DNA of 64,000 nucleotides, from contig JAZROD010000058.1 of NCBI GenBank assembly GCA_045648505.1, positions 1 to 64,000 on the forward strand, read 5' to 3'. Every line of letters begins with the position of its first letter. Positions within the stretch are counted from its first letter, which is position 1. The notes below the pieces were generated by a model. The model saw only the letters and a program-made list of their open reading frames with translations. It was not told where the DNA came from and ran no database searches. This document shows, piece after piece, positions 34,377 through 43,362 of this stretch. Source of the DNA: RGIG8700 sp045648505 (GTDB taxonomy: Bacteria > Bacillota > Clostridia > RGIG6154). Both the position numbers and the translations under genes were made by a program.

Positions 34377-35843
34377 TTATTTTACAAGATATTTCTTATA
34401 TTCTTCGTAAGCATTATCCCAATCAGCAGGACTTTGTGGATAATATTCTTTAACATCAAATGAGTTTTTGATAATTGTTCTTGCTTCTTTGATGTCTTTG
34501 ATTGCTCCTGCGCTCATAAACTGAACAGCAACATTACCAAGGGCAGTTGCTTCGATAGGACCTGCAGAAACATAAACATTACAAGCATCTGAACACATAC
34601 TGCAAAGAAGCGGATCTTTTGTGCCACCGCCAACAATGTGGATTCCCTTGAAGTCTTTGCCTGTGATGTTTTTAAGATTTAAGAAAGAGTGTCTGTATTT
34701 AAGAGCTAAACTTTCGTAAATACATCTTACAACTTCACCGATTGTCTGTGGAACATACTGACCTGTTCTTTCACAGAAATCTTTAATTCTCTGTGGGATG
34801 TTACCCGGTTTTCCGAAGTCTGCAAAGTCAACATCAACAAAGCACTGGAATGGCTTTGAAGCAAGAGCCATTTTTTCCATATCGTTGAAGGTAAGCTCGT
34901 TGCCTTCTTTAATCCACTGTCTTCTTGATTCCTGAATGAGCCATGTACCCATAATGTTTGTTAAAAATCTTATGGTGTTGTTATAGCCACCTTCGTTTGT
35001 ATATGAATATTTAAGTGAGTTTTCGTCAATAAGTGGTTCTTTAAGCTCTGTGCCGAAAAGTGACCAGGTACCACAGCTGATGTAAACAAAATCTTCTTCT
35101 GTTGTAGGAACAGAAACTACTGCAGATGCAGTATCGTGACCGCCTACTGCAACAACTTTTGCACTTTCAATGCCAAGCTCTGTGCAGATGTCTTCAGTTA
35201 CATCGCCAAGAACAGTACCGGGTTTAACAATATCGCAAAGAACATCTGTTGGAATGCCAACTGTTTCAAGAAGCTCCTTGTCCCATACTCTTTCGTAAGG
35301 ATTGAGCATCTGTGATGTTGATGCGATTGTATATTCGCTCTTTTTAACGCCTGTTAAAAGATAGTTTAAAAGGTCAGGCATAAATAAGAACTTGTCTGCT
35401 CTTTTTAAAAGTTCAGGCTTATATTTTGCAAGGTAGAAAAGCTGATATAAAGTGTTGAAGTTCATAATCTGTGTGCCTGTTCTGTTATAAACCTTTTCCT
35501 TGCTTAAAATTTCAAATAATTCTTCAGGCATACCTTCTGTTCTGTCATCTCTGTAGTGAACAGGGTTGTCGATTAAATCACCGTTTGCATCAATAAGACC
35601 AAAGTCAACGCCCCAGGTGTCAATACCGATACTGTCAAAGCCACCGTCAAGCTTTGCTTTAACAATGCCCTGTTTAATCTGGTCAAAAAGATATAAAACA
35701 TCCCAGTAGAAGGTGTTTCTTACTTTAACACCGTTGTTTGCAAAACGATGAATTTCTTTAAGTTCGATTTTGCCGTTATCAAGTGTTGCGATAATACCTC
35801 TTCCGCTTGAAGCTCCAAGGTCAAAAGCTAATACTCTTTTCAT
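34377..35843 (-). CDS. rhaB: rhamnulokinase
   Basis: FGGY-family sugar kinase of 488 aa, phosphorylating L-rhamnulose to L-rhamnulose 1-phosphate. The N-terminal phosphate loop reads LAFDLGASSGRG and the FGGY core shows GGHDTASAV and GGGTKDPLLCSM. RhaB-type features include the TWGVDFGLID stretch. The start ATG 35843 follows CGGAGGA. It has its own promoter at 35880-35908 and is transcribed with the SLH-SGNH gene. Rhamnose isomerase and aldolase are not in the window. Confidence 0.92.
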   Translation of the reverse strand: MKRVLAFDLGASSGRGIIATLDNGKIELKEIHRFANNGVKVRNTFYWDVLYLFDQIKQGIVKAKLDGGFDSIGIDTWGVDFGLIDANGDLIDNPVHYRDDRTEGMPEELFEILSKEKVYNRTGTQIMNFNTLYQLFYLAKYKPELLKRADKFLFMPDLLNYLLTGVKKSEYTIASTSQMLNPYERVWDKELLETVGIPTDVLCDIVKPGTVLGDVTEDICTELGIESAKVVAVGGHDTASAVVSVPTTEEDFVYISCGTWSLFGTELKEPLIDENSLKYSYTNEGGYNNTIRFLTNIMGTWLIQESRRQWIKEGNELTFNDMEKMALASKPFQCFVDVDFADFGKPGNIPQRIKDFCERTGQYVPQTIGEVVRCIYESLALKYRHSFLNLKNITGKDFKGIHIVGGGTKDPLLCSMCSDACNVYVSAGPIEATALGNVAVQFMSAGAIKDIKEARTIIKNSFDVKEYYPQSPADWDNAYEEYKKYLVK

Positions 35844-35879
35844 TTTTTAGTCCTCCGTTTTTTCTTTCATTATACTTTC

Positions 35880-35908
35880 ATTATATAATAGTTGAAATAA
35901 AAAATCAA
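35880..35908 (-). promoter_or_regulatory. rhaB promoter
   Basis: On the minus strand TTGATT (35908-35903), 17-bp spacer, TATAAT (35885-35880). Confidence 0.75.
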
Positions 35909-35912
35909 TATT

Positions 35913-37931
35913 TTACAGTATATTTTTAAAAAAAAGTCCTCGTGTGAACTGACCCACAGGTTTTTCTTCAGAAAGATACCCCTTTACAATATCAATAATT
36001 TCTCTTCCTGTTTCAACAGTAAACAAAAAGTCAAAGCCATAGATTCCTGAATTTTTAAGGTCTTTTTGCTTGTCTGCAATGTAAATAGGTGCAGAGTTTA
36101 AAATAATATTTCTGTGAGGGTAGTGGCACATTACGGGGAAGGTGCGGTTTGTTTTGTCATCAAGTCCGTAAAAGCTCTTAAAATCAATGCATTTGCCCGC
36201 ATTTTTTATAATACAGTTTTCCGTTACCATCAAAGGAAGTCTGCCATACACAAGAGCGTTTGTTTTAAGGCACTTTTTAAGGTCCTTAATTTTAAAAGCA
36301 GAAAGCTCACAGGAAAGTGAAACTTCATTTAAACCAAGCTCTTTGAAAACCTTTAAATCATAAGAGTTGAAAATGTTAAGTGAAAAATTGCCCACAGGCT
36401 CAAATCCAAGCTCTTTAACCATATATATGTGGTCACAGGTGTTACAAAGAATTTTTGTGATGCCCTTTTCCTTTGCAATTTCAAGGAATTTCAGAATATT
36501 CTCTTTTTCGCTGTCTGTTATGATTCTCGGCAGAGAAAGACAAACATCATTAACCTTTTCAACATACTGAGCAGGCACAAAAATGTTTTCTGCCAGATGG
36601 TGAATTTCCTTTGTTTCTTCATATTGCTTTAAATTTGAAAAATGGAAATTTAAAACCTGATTTTCATAAGGCTTGTTTTCAAACTTTATGTTTAAAGGAC
36701 AAAGCTTATTGTCTTTTTTTGAAAGGATTTTTTCTTTAAGAGAGTCAATCGCAAGTCTTCTTACCTCATTAAGCTTTGAAAGGGGAATGAAAAGACCGTC
36801 TTTTACAGTTCCCGAGATTTTTTCAACAAAAAATCCTGTTCCGCCCACCTTTTTAAGTTGCTTTTCAACATCTTCTTTTGTGGTTGAACGGTTCTGGGCT
36901 TTTTCTGCTCCAATATCTTGCGCAAGATGTTCAAACTGTCCCTGCGCAACCTTAACTGAAATCTTGGTTTCGTCTATTTCATAGTCTATTGTCAAAGGCA
37001 TTTCTTTTTCGGCTATGGTGAACTTTTCAAGATTTGCAGTTGAATTTTTGTCATCCTGAGTTCTTATGCCGAACATACTTTTTGAAGGCTTGCCTTCAAG
37101 GTATGCCTTTGTGAAGCCCTGTCTTGAAAATAAAGCTTTTAAAAGCTTCATTTCATCAGAGTTAGCGCTTCTGTTTTCATCAATGAGTTTTCTGTATATA
37201 CTTGTAACGCCGTAAACATAAAAAGGGTCTTTTAGTCTGCCTTCAATTTTAAAGGATTTAACTCCAAGCTTTAAATAGTCTTTGAACATATCTGCAGCAG
37301 AAAGGTCTTTAAGGCTTAATTCATATCCGTTTTTATATGGCTGTCTGCAAGGCTGGGCACATCTTCCTCTGTTTCCGCTTCTTTGCCCTATGATGCTTGA
37401 AAAATAGCATTGACCTGAATAGCACATACAAAGTGCACCGTGAATAAATGCTTCAATTTCGATTGGTGAATTTTTGCAGATGTATTCCATATCTTTCCCC
37501 GAAAGCTCTCTTGCAAGAACTGCTCTTGTAAAACCAAGCTCCTTCATCTGCAGAACACCGTCTAAACTGTGAACTGAAAGCTGGGTGCTTGCGTGGATTT
37601 CAAGGTCAGGTGCAACACATCTTACGCAAGATGCAAGACCAAGGCTCTGAAGAATCACACCGTCTATGTTTGTTTCGCTTAAAAATCTTATATAATTTTC
37701 AAGTTCTCTTATTTCTTTGTCGGATACAATGGTGTTTAAGGTGATATAAACCTTAACGCCTCTTAAATGACAGTAATTAACCGCTTCTTTCAATTCTTCA
37801 TCCGAAAAGTTTTTTGCACTTTCTCTTGCATTAAGTCGGCTTCCGCCCAGGTAAACCGCATCTGCGCCCCCTGCAACTGCCGCCTTTAAGCAATCAAAGT
37901 CCCCGCAGGGACTTAAAAGTTCTCTATTCAT
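35913..37931 (-). CDS. U32 family peptidase with C-terminal DUF3656
   Basis: A 672-aa cytoplasmic protein of the U32 family. The TIM-barrel-like N-terminal half begins ELLSPCGDFDCLKAAVAGGADAVYLGG, and the U32 signature IEAFIHGALCMCYSGQC is at about residue 165. The long C-terminal half corresponds to the DUF3656-type arm found in RlhA-like members. Several U32 proteins act in RNA modification (23S rRNA hydroxylation) rather than proteolysis, so the peptidase label is historical. It overlaps nothing and is followed closely by the rhaB promoter. Confidence 0.88.
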   Translation of the reverse strand: MNRELLSPCGDFDCLKAAVAGGADAVYLGGSRLNARESAKNFSDEELKEAVNYCHLRGVKVYITLNTIVSDKEIRELENYIRFLSETNIDGVILQSLGLASCVRCVAPDLEIHASTQLSVHSLDGVLQMKELGFTRAVLARELSGKDMEYICKNSPIEIEAFIHGALCMCYSGQCYFSSIIGQRSGNRGRCAQPCRQPYKNGYELSLKDLSAADMFKDYLKLGVKSFKIEGRLKDPFYVYGVTSIYRKLIDENRSANSDEMKLLKALFSRQGFTKAYLEGKPSKSMFGIRTQDDKNSTANLEKFTIAEKEMPLTIDYEIDETKISVKVAQGQFEHLAQDIGAEKAQNRSTTKEDVEKQLKKVGGTGFFVEKISGTVKDGLFIPLSKLNEVRRLAIDSLKEKILSKKDNKLCPLNIKFENKPYENQVLNFHFSNLKQYEETKEIHHLAENIFVPAQYVEKVNDVCLSLPRIITDSEKENILKFLEIAKEKGITKILCNTCDHIYMVKELGFEPVGNFSLNIFNSYDLKVFKELGLNEVSLSCELSAFKIKDLKKCLKTNALVYGRLPLMVTENCIIKNAGKCIDFKSFYGLDDKTNRTFPVMCHYPHRNIILNSAPIYIADKQKDLKNSGIYGFDFLFTVETGREIIDIVKGYLSEEKPVGQFTRGLFFKNIL

Positions 37932-37943
37932 TTAAAAACCTCG

Positions 37944-39329
37944 TTATTCTATAATAATAGGACTTGAAGATTTTGTTGTAACAAGCCACACCTTTTCATA
38001 GATGCTTCCGTATTTCACATAGCCTGTGCTTAAATCTTCAATGTCAAGGGTTGTGCCTGAATTTTTGGTATAGGCTTTATCTATAATATCAAGCACATTT
38101 GTAGGTGCTTTCTGTTCCGCTTCAAAGTAATTTTTAATGTTAAGTTTAAGATGTGTTATTTTACCGTTTGTAACCGTAACAACACAGTCATCACTGTCGC
38201 TTATAATCTTTATGGCATCAAACATATAACCAAAGGTTAAGGTGTGTGAATTACCGCCTGTTTCAACAAGAGGTGAGCTTATGAAAAGCTTTGTGCCCGA
38301 GCTTAAATAAAACGGAGAAAGAATACGGTCAATAAGAGAAGCAACACCTGCCGCTGCAGTGGTGATATGACCGTCTTCACCAATCTGAAGACCGCTTGTG
38401 TCCGAAACTGCAGTATATTCAATATATCCTTTCGGGCTTATAACAAGAGTTGATTTTGAATCAACAAAGTTTTCTGTTCCGTTTGTCTGTGTGAATTTTC
38501 TTACTGTTTTAATGTTATAGCCAAAGGTTTTTAAAATATGCTCTGTCTGGTCAAGAACATTTATGGGCTCTTCCTTAATAATGTTCATAGGTGTTTCGTC
38601 CAGAGACAAAAGAATGTATGAATCAAGAAGAACGCTCTGGTGCTTGCTTGCTTCACCCTCTGCCTTTTTATCAAGACCAAGCTCAAAAGAATATGAAAGA
38701 TTAAGAGCGTTGCTTGAGCTTGCAAAAAGCTCTGTCAATGCAGTCTTGTCAAAAGGGGTGTTGATTCTGTAATGGGTGTTTGAAGCACTGTCTCTGAAAT
38801 ACACGGGAACAATGGTGTTTGAGAGTTTTTCGCAGTCGATTAAAATTTTATCGAAGCTTTCAAAAGAACCTTTTTCTGTTATCTGTGCTTCAAGGAAAGT
38901 TCCGATGGCGGTAAGGCTCACGGGAACATGATAGTCTGCATAAACATTTGTGCCTTTGATGGCGTTTTTCCATTCGTTCTCTTCAACCTGTGAAACAGAT
39001 GAAGAAAGGGCAGACTTGATTATGTCATTTATAATAAGATTGATTTCTTCACCTTTTCCGCCTGAAGAATCATATACTGCTCTTCCTGTGTTTGAAGAAA
39101 GCAAAATGGTGTTTGGTGCAAAAATACTGTCGAAAGCACCGGTGTCGCCAATGCTTAAAGAATCACTGTCCGAGCCTTTAAAAATAAAGGAAAATTTGTC
39201 TTTAAATACAGAAAAGAAATCATAGTCCGAGGACCATAATTTCTCATTAAACCATATTTGCGATGTTAACACCATACTGCATACAACAAGTGCAGAAAGA
39301 AGAAGGGTTTTAATGCTTTCTTTTTTCAT
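37944..39329 (-). CDS. YycH-like membrane-anchored extracellular protein
   Basis: A 461-aa protein with one N-terminal transmembrane helix and a large extracytoplasmic domain. The beginning (MKKESIKTLLLSALVVCSMVLTSQIW) and overall architecture resemble YycH, the external regulator of the WalK sensor kinase in Firmicutes, but no walRK genes are in the window. The start ATG 39329 is 2 nt upstream of the previous stop (39331), so it is probably translationally coupled to the small secreted gene. Assignment to the YycH family is by eye only and the function is uncertain. Confidence 0.55.
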   Translation of the reverse strand: MKKESIKTLLLSALVVCSMVLTSQIWFNEKLWSSDYDFFSVFKDKFSFIFKGSDSDSLSIGDTGAFDSIFAPNTILLSSNTGRAVYDSSGGKGEEINLIINDIIKSALSSSVSQVEENEWKNAIKGTNVYADYHVPVSLTAIGTFLEAQITEKGSFESFDKILIDCEKLSNTIVPVYFRDSASNTHYRINTPFDKTALTELFASSSNALNLSYSFELGLDKKAEGEASKHQSVLLDSYILLSLDETPMNIIKEEPINVLDQTEHILKTFGYNIKTVRKFTQTNGTENFVDSKSTLVISPKGYIEYTAVSDTSGLQIGEDGHITTAAAGVASLIDRILSPFYLSSGTKLFISSPLVETGGNSHTLTFGYMFDAIKIISDSDDCVVTVTNGKITHLKLNIKNYFEAEQKAPTNVLDIIDKAYTKNSGTTLDIEDLSTGYVKYGSIYEKVWLVTTKSSSPIIIE

Positions 39330-39330
39330 A

Positions 39331-39792
39331 TTACTTATATGCAGGACGGAAATTAAGTGTATAGTCAAAAAGGTTATCTGCAATACCCGGTGACAATACA
39401 TTTATTTCTCTTTTTACAATCTGAACTCTGCCGTCCTTCTCTGCATAAACAATAACCTTGTGGTTACCTGCAGTAAAATCAATCTTCTTCCAGAAGAGGC
39501 CTGACTGATAAACAATGCCTAGAGAAATGTTTTCTCCGCCTGATGTCATAGGATAATAAAGGCCTGTAAGAGGATTGTATTTATAGAAAGTAACATTAAC
39601 GCCTGATTCACCATAGCCACAGAAAACAATGCCCTTCTGTGTTGTTGATGAAATTGATGGCGGGTTTGTAATAACTATAAGATTATTTGCAGTTGACTGA
39701 GCCGAAGGATTTAATACGGCAGGCGCTGCGAAGGAAACCATACTTGAAAAACAAAGTATAGCAGAAAGTAAAAGAACAACTAACTTTTTCAC
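39331..39792 (-). CDS. small secreted protein, unknown function
   Basis: The 153-aa product has a clear signal peptide (MKKLVVLLLSAILCFSSMVSFA-AP) and a compact beta-rich body (ITNPPSISSTTQKGIVFCGYGESGVNVTFY) resembling an Ig-like or Big-type domain. I recognise no specific family. The start is ATG 39792, preceded by AAGGAGGCGG. It is the first gene of a unit with the YycH-like gene and is divergent from parA across a 200-bp spacer that contains a tandem GTTACAGAC pair but no other clear signal. Confidence 0.6.
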   Translation of the reverse strand: MKKLVVLLLSAILCFSSMVSFAAPAVLNPSAQSTANNLIVITNPPSISSTTQKGIVFCGYGESGVNVTFYKYNPLTGLYYPMTSGGENISLGIVYQSGLFWKKIDFTAGNHKVIVYAEKDGRVQIVKREINVLSPGIADNLFDYTLNFRPAYK

Positions 39793-39918
39793 GGCAACCG
39801 CCTCCTTTCGTATCTTACAAAGGCATTATAACATACTATTGTTACAGACGTGTTACAGACAAGTTAAGAATACAACACAAATAATAAAAAAACACCCATA
39901 AAAAACTTTTAAAAACTA

Positions 39919-39947
39919 TTGTATTTTAAATGAGAAAATGCTATAAT
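39919..39947 (+). promoter_or_regulatory. parAB promoter
   Basis: TTGTAT (39919-39924), 17-bp spacer, TATAAT (39942-39947). Confidence 0.75.
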
Positions 39948-39992
39948 AGATGAGTATATTTAGAATTTATGAAAAATACGAAGGATGAGTTT

Positions 39993-40757
39993 ATGGCAAA
40001 GATAATTGCGGTAGCAAATCAGAAGGGCGGAGTTGGTAAAACAACAACTGCGGTAAATCTTTCAGCCTGTGTTGCCGAACTTGGTAAAAAAGTTCTTGTT
40101 ATTGATGCAGACCCTCAGGGAAATGCCACAAGCGGACTTGGTGTTGACAAGGACAATGCAAAATACACAGTCTACGATTTGCTTGTTAATGATACAGATG
40201 CAAAAGATATAGTATCTGATGTTGCATACTTTAATATGAAAATAATCCCTTCAAATATGAGCCTTGCAGGTGCGGAAATCGAGCTTGTGGGTGCAGAGAA
40301 AAGGGAATTTATCTTAAAAGATGCGCTGGAAAGTGTTAAAAATGATTTTGATTTCATTTTTATAGACTGTCCGCCGTCACTTGGTATTATAACTTTAAAC
40401 TGCCTTATTGCGGCAGACAGTGTTGTTATTCCTATTCAGTGTGAATATTATGCACTGGAAGGCGTGGCACAGCTTACAAACACCATAAGCCTTGTTAAAA
40501 AATCTTTGAACACTTCTCTTGATATTGAAGGCGTTGTTATGACAATGTTTAACGGCAGAACAAACCTTGCAATTCAGGTGGTTGAAGAAATTAAAAAGCA
40601 TTTCGGTAAAAAGGTATACAGAAGCTTAATTCCAAGAAATGTTCGTCTTTCAGAAGCACCGGGCTTCGGAGAGCCTATAAATGTTTTTGATAAATCTGCA
40701 ACAGGCACGGTTGCATACCGTGAGCTTGCAAAAGAATTTGTGGAAAGGAACAGATAA
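39993..40757 (+). CDS. parA: chromosome partitioning ATPase ParA (Soj)
   Basis: A 254-aa deviant-Walker ATPase that drives origin segregation with ParB. KGGVGKTTT (residues 10-18) contains the signature lysine, and DADPQGNATSGLG and FIDCPPSLG mark the A' and B motifs. ATG 39993 follows AAGGATG. The in-frame ATG at 39969 is less well supported. It ends 1 nt before parB. A parS site is present about 38 kb away in the same window. Confidence 0.95.
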   Translation: MAKIIAVANQKGGVGKTTTAVNLSACVAELGKKVLVIDADPQGNATSGLGVDKDNAKYTVYDLLVNDTDAKDIVSDVAYFNMKIIPSNMSLAGAEIELVGAEKREFILKDALESVKNDFDFIFIDCPPSLGIITLNCLIAADSVVIPIQCEYYALEGVAQLTNTISLVKKSLNTSLDIEGVVMTMFNGRTNLAIQVVEEIKKHFGKKVYRSLIPRNVRLSEAPGFGEPINVFDKSATGTVAYRELAKEFVERNR

Positions 40758-40758
40758 A

Positions 40759-41619
40759 ATGGCAAGAAAAAGCGGTCTTGGCAGAGGGGCGGGAATAAAT
40801 GCACTTATTCCTGAAGCACCTGAGGTACAGAAGAAGGAAAATTCAACTGAAATTGAAATCGACCTTATTGCACCCAATAAAAATCAGCCAAGAAAGAATT
40901 TTGATAAAGAAAAAATCGCAGAGCTTGCACTTTCAATTCAGGAGCACGGACTTGTTCAGCCTCTTATTGTGGTGAAAGACGGCGATACCTATAAAATCGT
41001 TGCAGGGGAAAGAAGATGGAGAGCCTGCAAATCATTGGGACTTAAAACAGTTCCTGCAATCGTTAAGGATTATGACGAAAAACAGGTTGCAGAAATTGCC
41101 CTTGTGGAAAATCTTCAGAGAGAAGATTTGAATCCTATTGAAGAAGCCAACGGCTACAAACAGCTTATGGCAGATTTCGGTTTAACACAGGAAGAAGTTT
41201 CAAACAGAGTCCAAAAGAGCAGAAGCGCGGTGGCAAACTCATTAAGACTTTTATCTCTTCCACAGAAAGTTCTTGCCCTTGTTGAAGACGGCAGACTTTC
41301 AATGGGACACGCAAGAGCAATTCTTGGTGCAGAATCTGCAGAGAAAATGTTTGAAATCGCAATGCTTGTTATTGAAAAAGGTCTTTCTGTAAGACAGGTG
41401 GAAGCACTTGTTAAAGAAAAAGAAGAAAAGCCAAAGAAAAGACCTGCAGAATTAAACAGGGACATTAAAAATGCCATTGATTTTTCTGCAAAGAAAATTC
41501 AGGACAAGTTAGGCGCAAAGGTAAATGTTTCCTATTCAAATAAGTTCAAAGGTAAAATCGAAATCAATTTTGCGGATTATAAAGAGATGAACAGACTACT
41601 TGACTTACTTAACAAATAA
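40759..41619 (+). CDS. parB: chromosome partitioning protein ParB (Spo0J)
   Basis: A 286-aa CTP-dependent DNA clamp. An N-terminal ParB/Srx domain (LIAPNKNQPRKNFD, then GERRWRACK containing the GxRRxxA-type CTP loop) precedes the parS-reading helix-turn-helix (LTQEEVSNRVQKSRSAVANSLRLL) and a C-terminal dimerisation domain. The start ATG 40759 lies directly after the parA stop. The longer frame from 40681 overlaps parA and is rejected. Confidence 0.95.
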   Translation: MARKSGLGRGAGINALIPEAPEVQKKENSTEIEIDLIAPNKNQPRKNFDKEKIAELALSIQEHGLVQPLIVVKDGDTYKIVAGERRWRACKSLGLKTVPAIVKDYDEKQVAEIALVENLQREDLNPIEEANGYKQLMADFGLTQEEVSNRVQKSRSAVANSLRLLSLPQKVLALVEDGRLSMGHARAILGAESAEKMFEIAMLVIEKGLSVRQVEALVKEKEEKPKKRPAELNRDIKNAIDFSAKKIQDKLGAKVNVSYSNKFKGKIEINFADYKEMNRLLDLLNK

Positions 41620-41650
41620 AAAGCTACGCATCTTGCACTGAATGCTTTTT

Positions 41651-41685
41651 AATTGTGAATTGTGCATTGTGAATTGTGAATTGTT
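41651..41685. repeat. tandem heptamer repeat (AATTGTG)n
   Basis: Five consecutive 7-bp units (AATTGTG, AATTGTG, CATTGTG, AATTGTG, AATTGTT) upstream of the 97-aa gene. It is non-coding and low in complexity. Confidence 0.7.
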
Positions 41686-41705
41686 CGACTGAAAGGAGAA
41701 CTAAA

Positions 41706-41999
41706 ATGGATAAGATGAACGGAAAGTTCTTTAAATATACTTTGATTCTGCTTGGTGTTGCCCTTATTTTTATAATTATCGGCGGTATCAGTGTTGCAAG
41801 GGTTAAAGAATATGAACATAACAGTACTTTTGTGGAAACGGTAGAAGTTTCAAAACAGGCATATGAAGATATGGAAGACTCAAACATAAAAATGGGTAAT
41901 GAAAGACAACAAATTGTTGATATTCTTTTTGAAGAGATTACAGACGAAGAAAAAATTGATAAAATCGAAGCTATTTTCTTTGAAACAGAAGAAAAATAA
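41706..41999 (+). CDS. small single-pass membrane protein, unknown function
   Basis: A 97-aa product with a cytoplasmic start, one strong transmembrane helix (YTLILLGVALIFIIIGGISVA, about residues 10-30) and an acidic extracytoplasmic or coiled tail (EEITDEEKIDKIEAIFFETEEK). I recognise no family. The start ATG 41706 is fixed by GAAAGGAG. It lies between parB and serS in the same direction. No promoter of its own is obvious, so it may be read with parAB. Confidence 0.65.
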   Translation: MDKMNGKFFKYTLILLGVALIFIIIGGISVARVKEYEHNSTFVETVEVSKQAYEDMEDSNIKMGNERQQIVDILFEEITDEEKIDKIEAIFFETEEK

Positions 42000-42030
42000 T
42001 AAATAATTATTTTTAGGAGAGTGATTCTAA

Positions 42031-43305
42031 ATGTTAGATATGAGAGTTTTAAGAAATGAACCTGAAAAGGTTAAGAGAGCATTTCTTAAAAGAAAAGAAA
42101 ACTTTGATTTAGACGGTCTTTTTGAGCTTGACGATTTAAGAAAACAGCTTATTTTCGAAAACGAGCAGAAAAAGGCGCAGCAGAACACAGTTTCAAAACA
42201 GATTCCTATGCTCAAAAAAGAGGGCAAGGACACAACAGAAGTTTTTGCAGAAATGAAAAAGCTTTCTGAAGAAATCAAGGAAGCGGATGCAAAAGTAAGA
42301 GAGCTTGAAGAAAAAATCAATGCTATTATGCTTACAATTCCAAACATCCCTAACGAAACAGTTCCTCAGGGCGATACTGATGAAGACAATGTTGAAATCA
42401 GAAAATGGGGCGAACCTACAAAGTTCGACTTTGAACCAAAAGCTCACTGGGATATTGGTGAAGACCTTGATATTTTAGATTTTGAAAAAGCAGGTAAGGT
42501 TACAGGAACAAGATTTACTTTCTATAAAGGTCTTGGTTCAAGACTTGAAAGAGCAATCATCAACTTCTTCCTTGACACTCATACAGAAATGAGTGGCTAC
42601 ACAGAAGTGTTCCCACCTTATATGGTACACAGAAATTCAATGGTTGGTACTGGTCAGCTTCCTAAATTTGAAGAAGATGCTTTCAAAGTTCAGGGAACAG
42701 ATTATTTCTTAATCCCAACTGCAGAAGTTCCTGTTACAAATATGTACAGAGATCAGATTTTAGACGGTTCACAGCTTCCAATCAAGCATGTTGCATATTC
42801 AGCTTGTTTCAGAGCAGAAGCAGGTTCTGCCGGCAGAGACACAAGAGGTCTTATCAGACAGCATCAGTTCAACAAGGTTGAGCTTGTTAAGTTTGCTAAA
42901 CCTGAACAGTCTTACGAAGAACTTGAAAAGCTTACTCTTGATGCAGAAAAAGTTCTTCAGATTTTAGGAATTCCATACAGAGTTGTTAAAATCTGCACAG
43001 GCGACCTTGGTTTTACCGCTGCTATGAAATACGATATTGAAGTATGGATGCCAAGCTACAACAGATATGTTGAAATTTCTTCATGCTCAAACTTTGAAGA
43101 TTTCCAGGCAAGAAGAGCAAACATCAAATATAAAGACAATATCAAAGATAAAGCTCAGTTTGTTCACACATTAAACGGTTCAGGTGTTGCAGTAGGAAGA
43201 ACTGTTGCAGCTATCCTTGAAAACTATCAGCAGGCAGACGGAAGCGTTGTTATTCCTGAAGCTTTAAGACCTTATATGGGCAACAGAGAAAAAATTGACA
43301 AATAA
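42031..43305 (+). CDS. serS: serine-tRNA ligase
   Basis: Class IIa synthetase of 424 aa, charging tRNA-Ser and tRNA-Sec. An N-terminal coiled-coil arm (about residues 1-110, rich in K/E heptads) contacts the tRNA. The catalytic core shows motif 2 FRAEAGSAGRDTRGL and motif 3 SGVAVGRTVAAILEN. The start ATG 42031 follows TAGGAGAG. No T-box leader is seen in the 31-nt upstream gap. serS near the origin and parAB is common in Firmicutes. Confidence 0.96.
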   Translation: MLDMRVLRNEPEKVKRAFLKRKENFDLDGLFELDDLRKQLIFENEQKKAQQNTVSKQIPMLKKEGKDTTEVFAEMKKLSEEIKEADAKVRELEEKINAIMLTIPNIPNETVPQGDTDEDNVEIRKWGEPTKFDFEPKAHWDIGEDLDILDFEKAGKVTGTRFTFYKGLGSRLERAIINFFLDTHTEMSGYTEVFPPYMVHRNSMVGTGQLPKFEEDAFKVQGTDYFLIPTAEVPVTNMYRDQILDGSQLPIKHVAYSACFRAEAGSAGRDTRGLIRQHQFNKVELVKFAKPEQSYEELEKLTLDAEKVLQILGIPYRVVKICTGDLGFTAAMKYDIEVWMPSYNRYVEISSCSNFEDFQARRANIKYKDNIKDKAQFVHTLNGSGVAVGRTVAAILENYQQADGSVVIPEALRPYMGNREKIDK

Positions 43306-43362
43306 ATTTTACTATGCTAAAATTATTTGAATATAAATAAAAATTTACAGGAGGTATACAAA

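Noticed and set aside
39838..39868. Tandem GTTACAGAC as a regulatory repeat or iteron in the parA upstream region
   Set aside because: Only two imperfectly spaced copies are present, with no DnaA-box cluster or other origin features around them.
41651..41685. AATTGTG heptamers as a phase-variable promoter or leader peptide
   Set aside because: The units do not separate a -35 from a -10 and lie upstream of a normal ribosome binding site. They look like neutral simple sequence.
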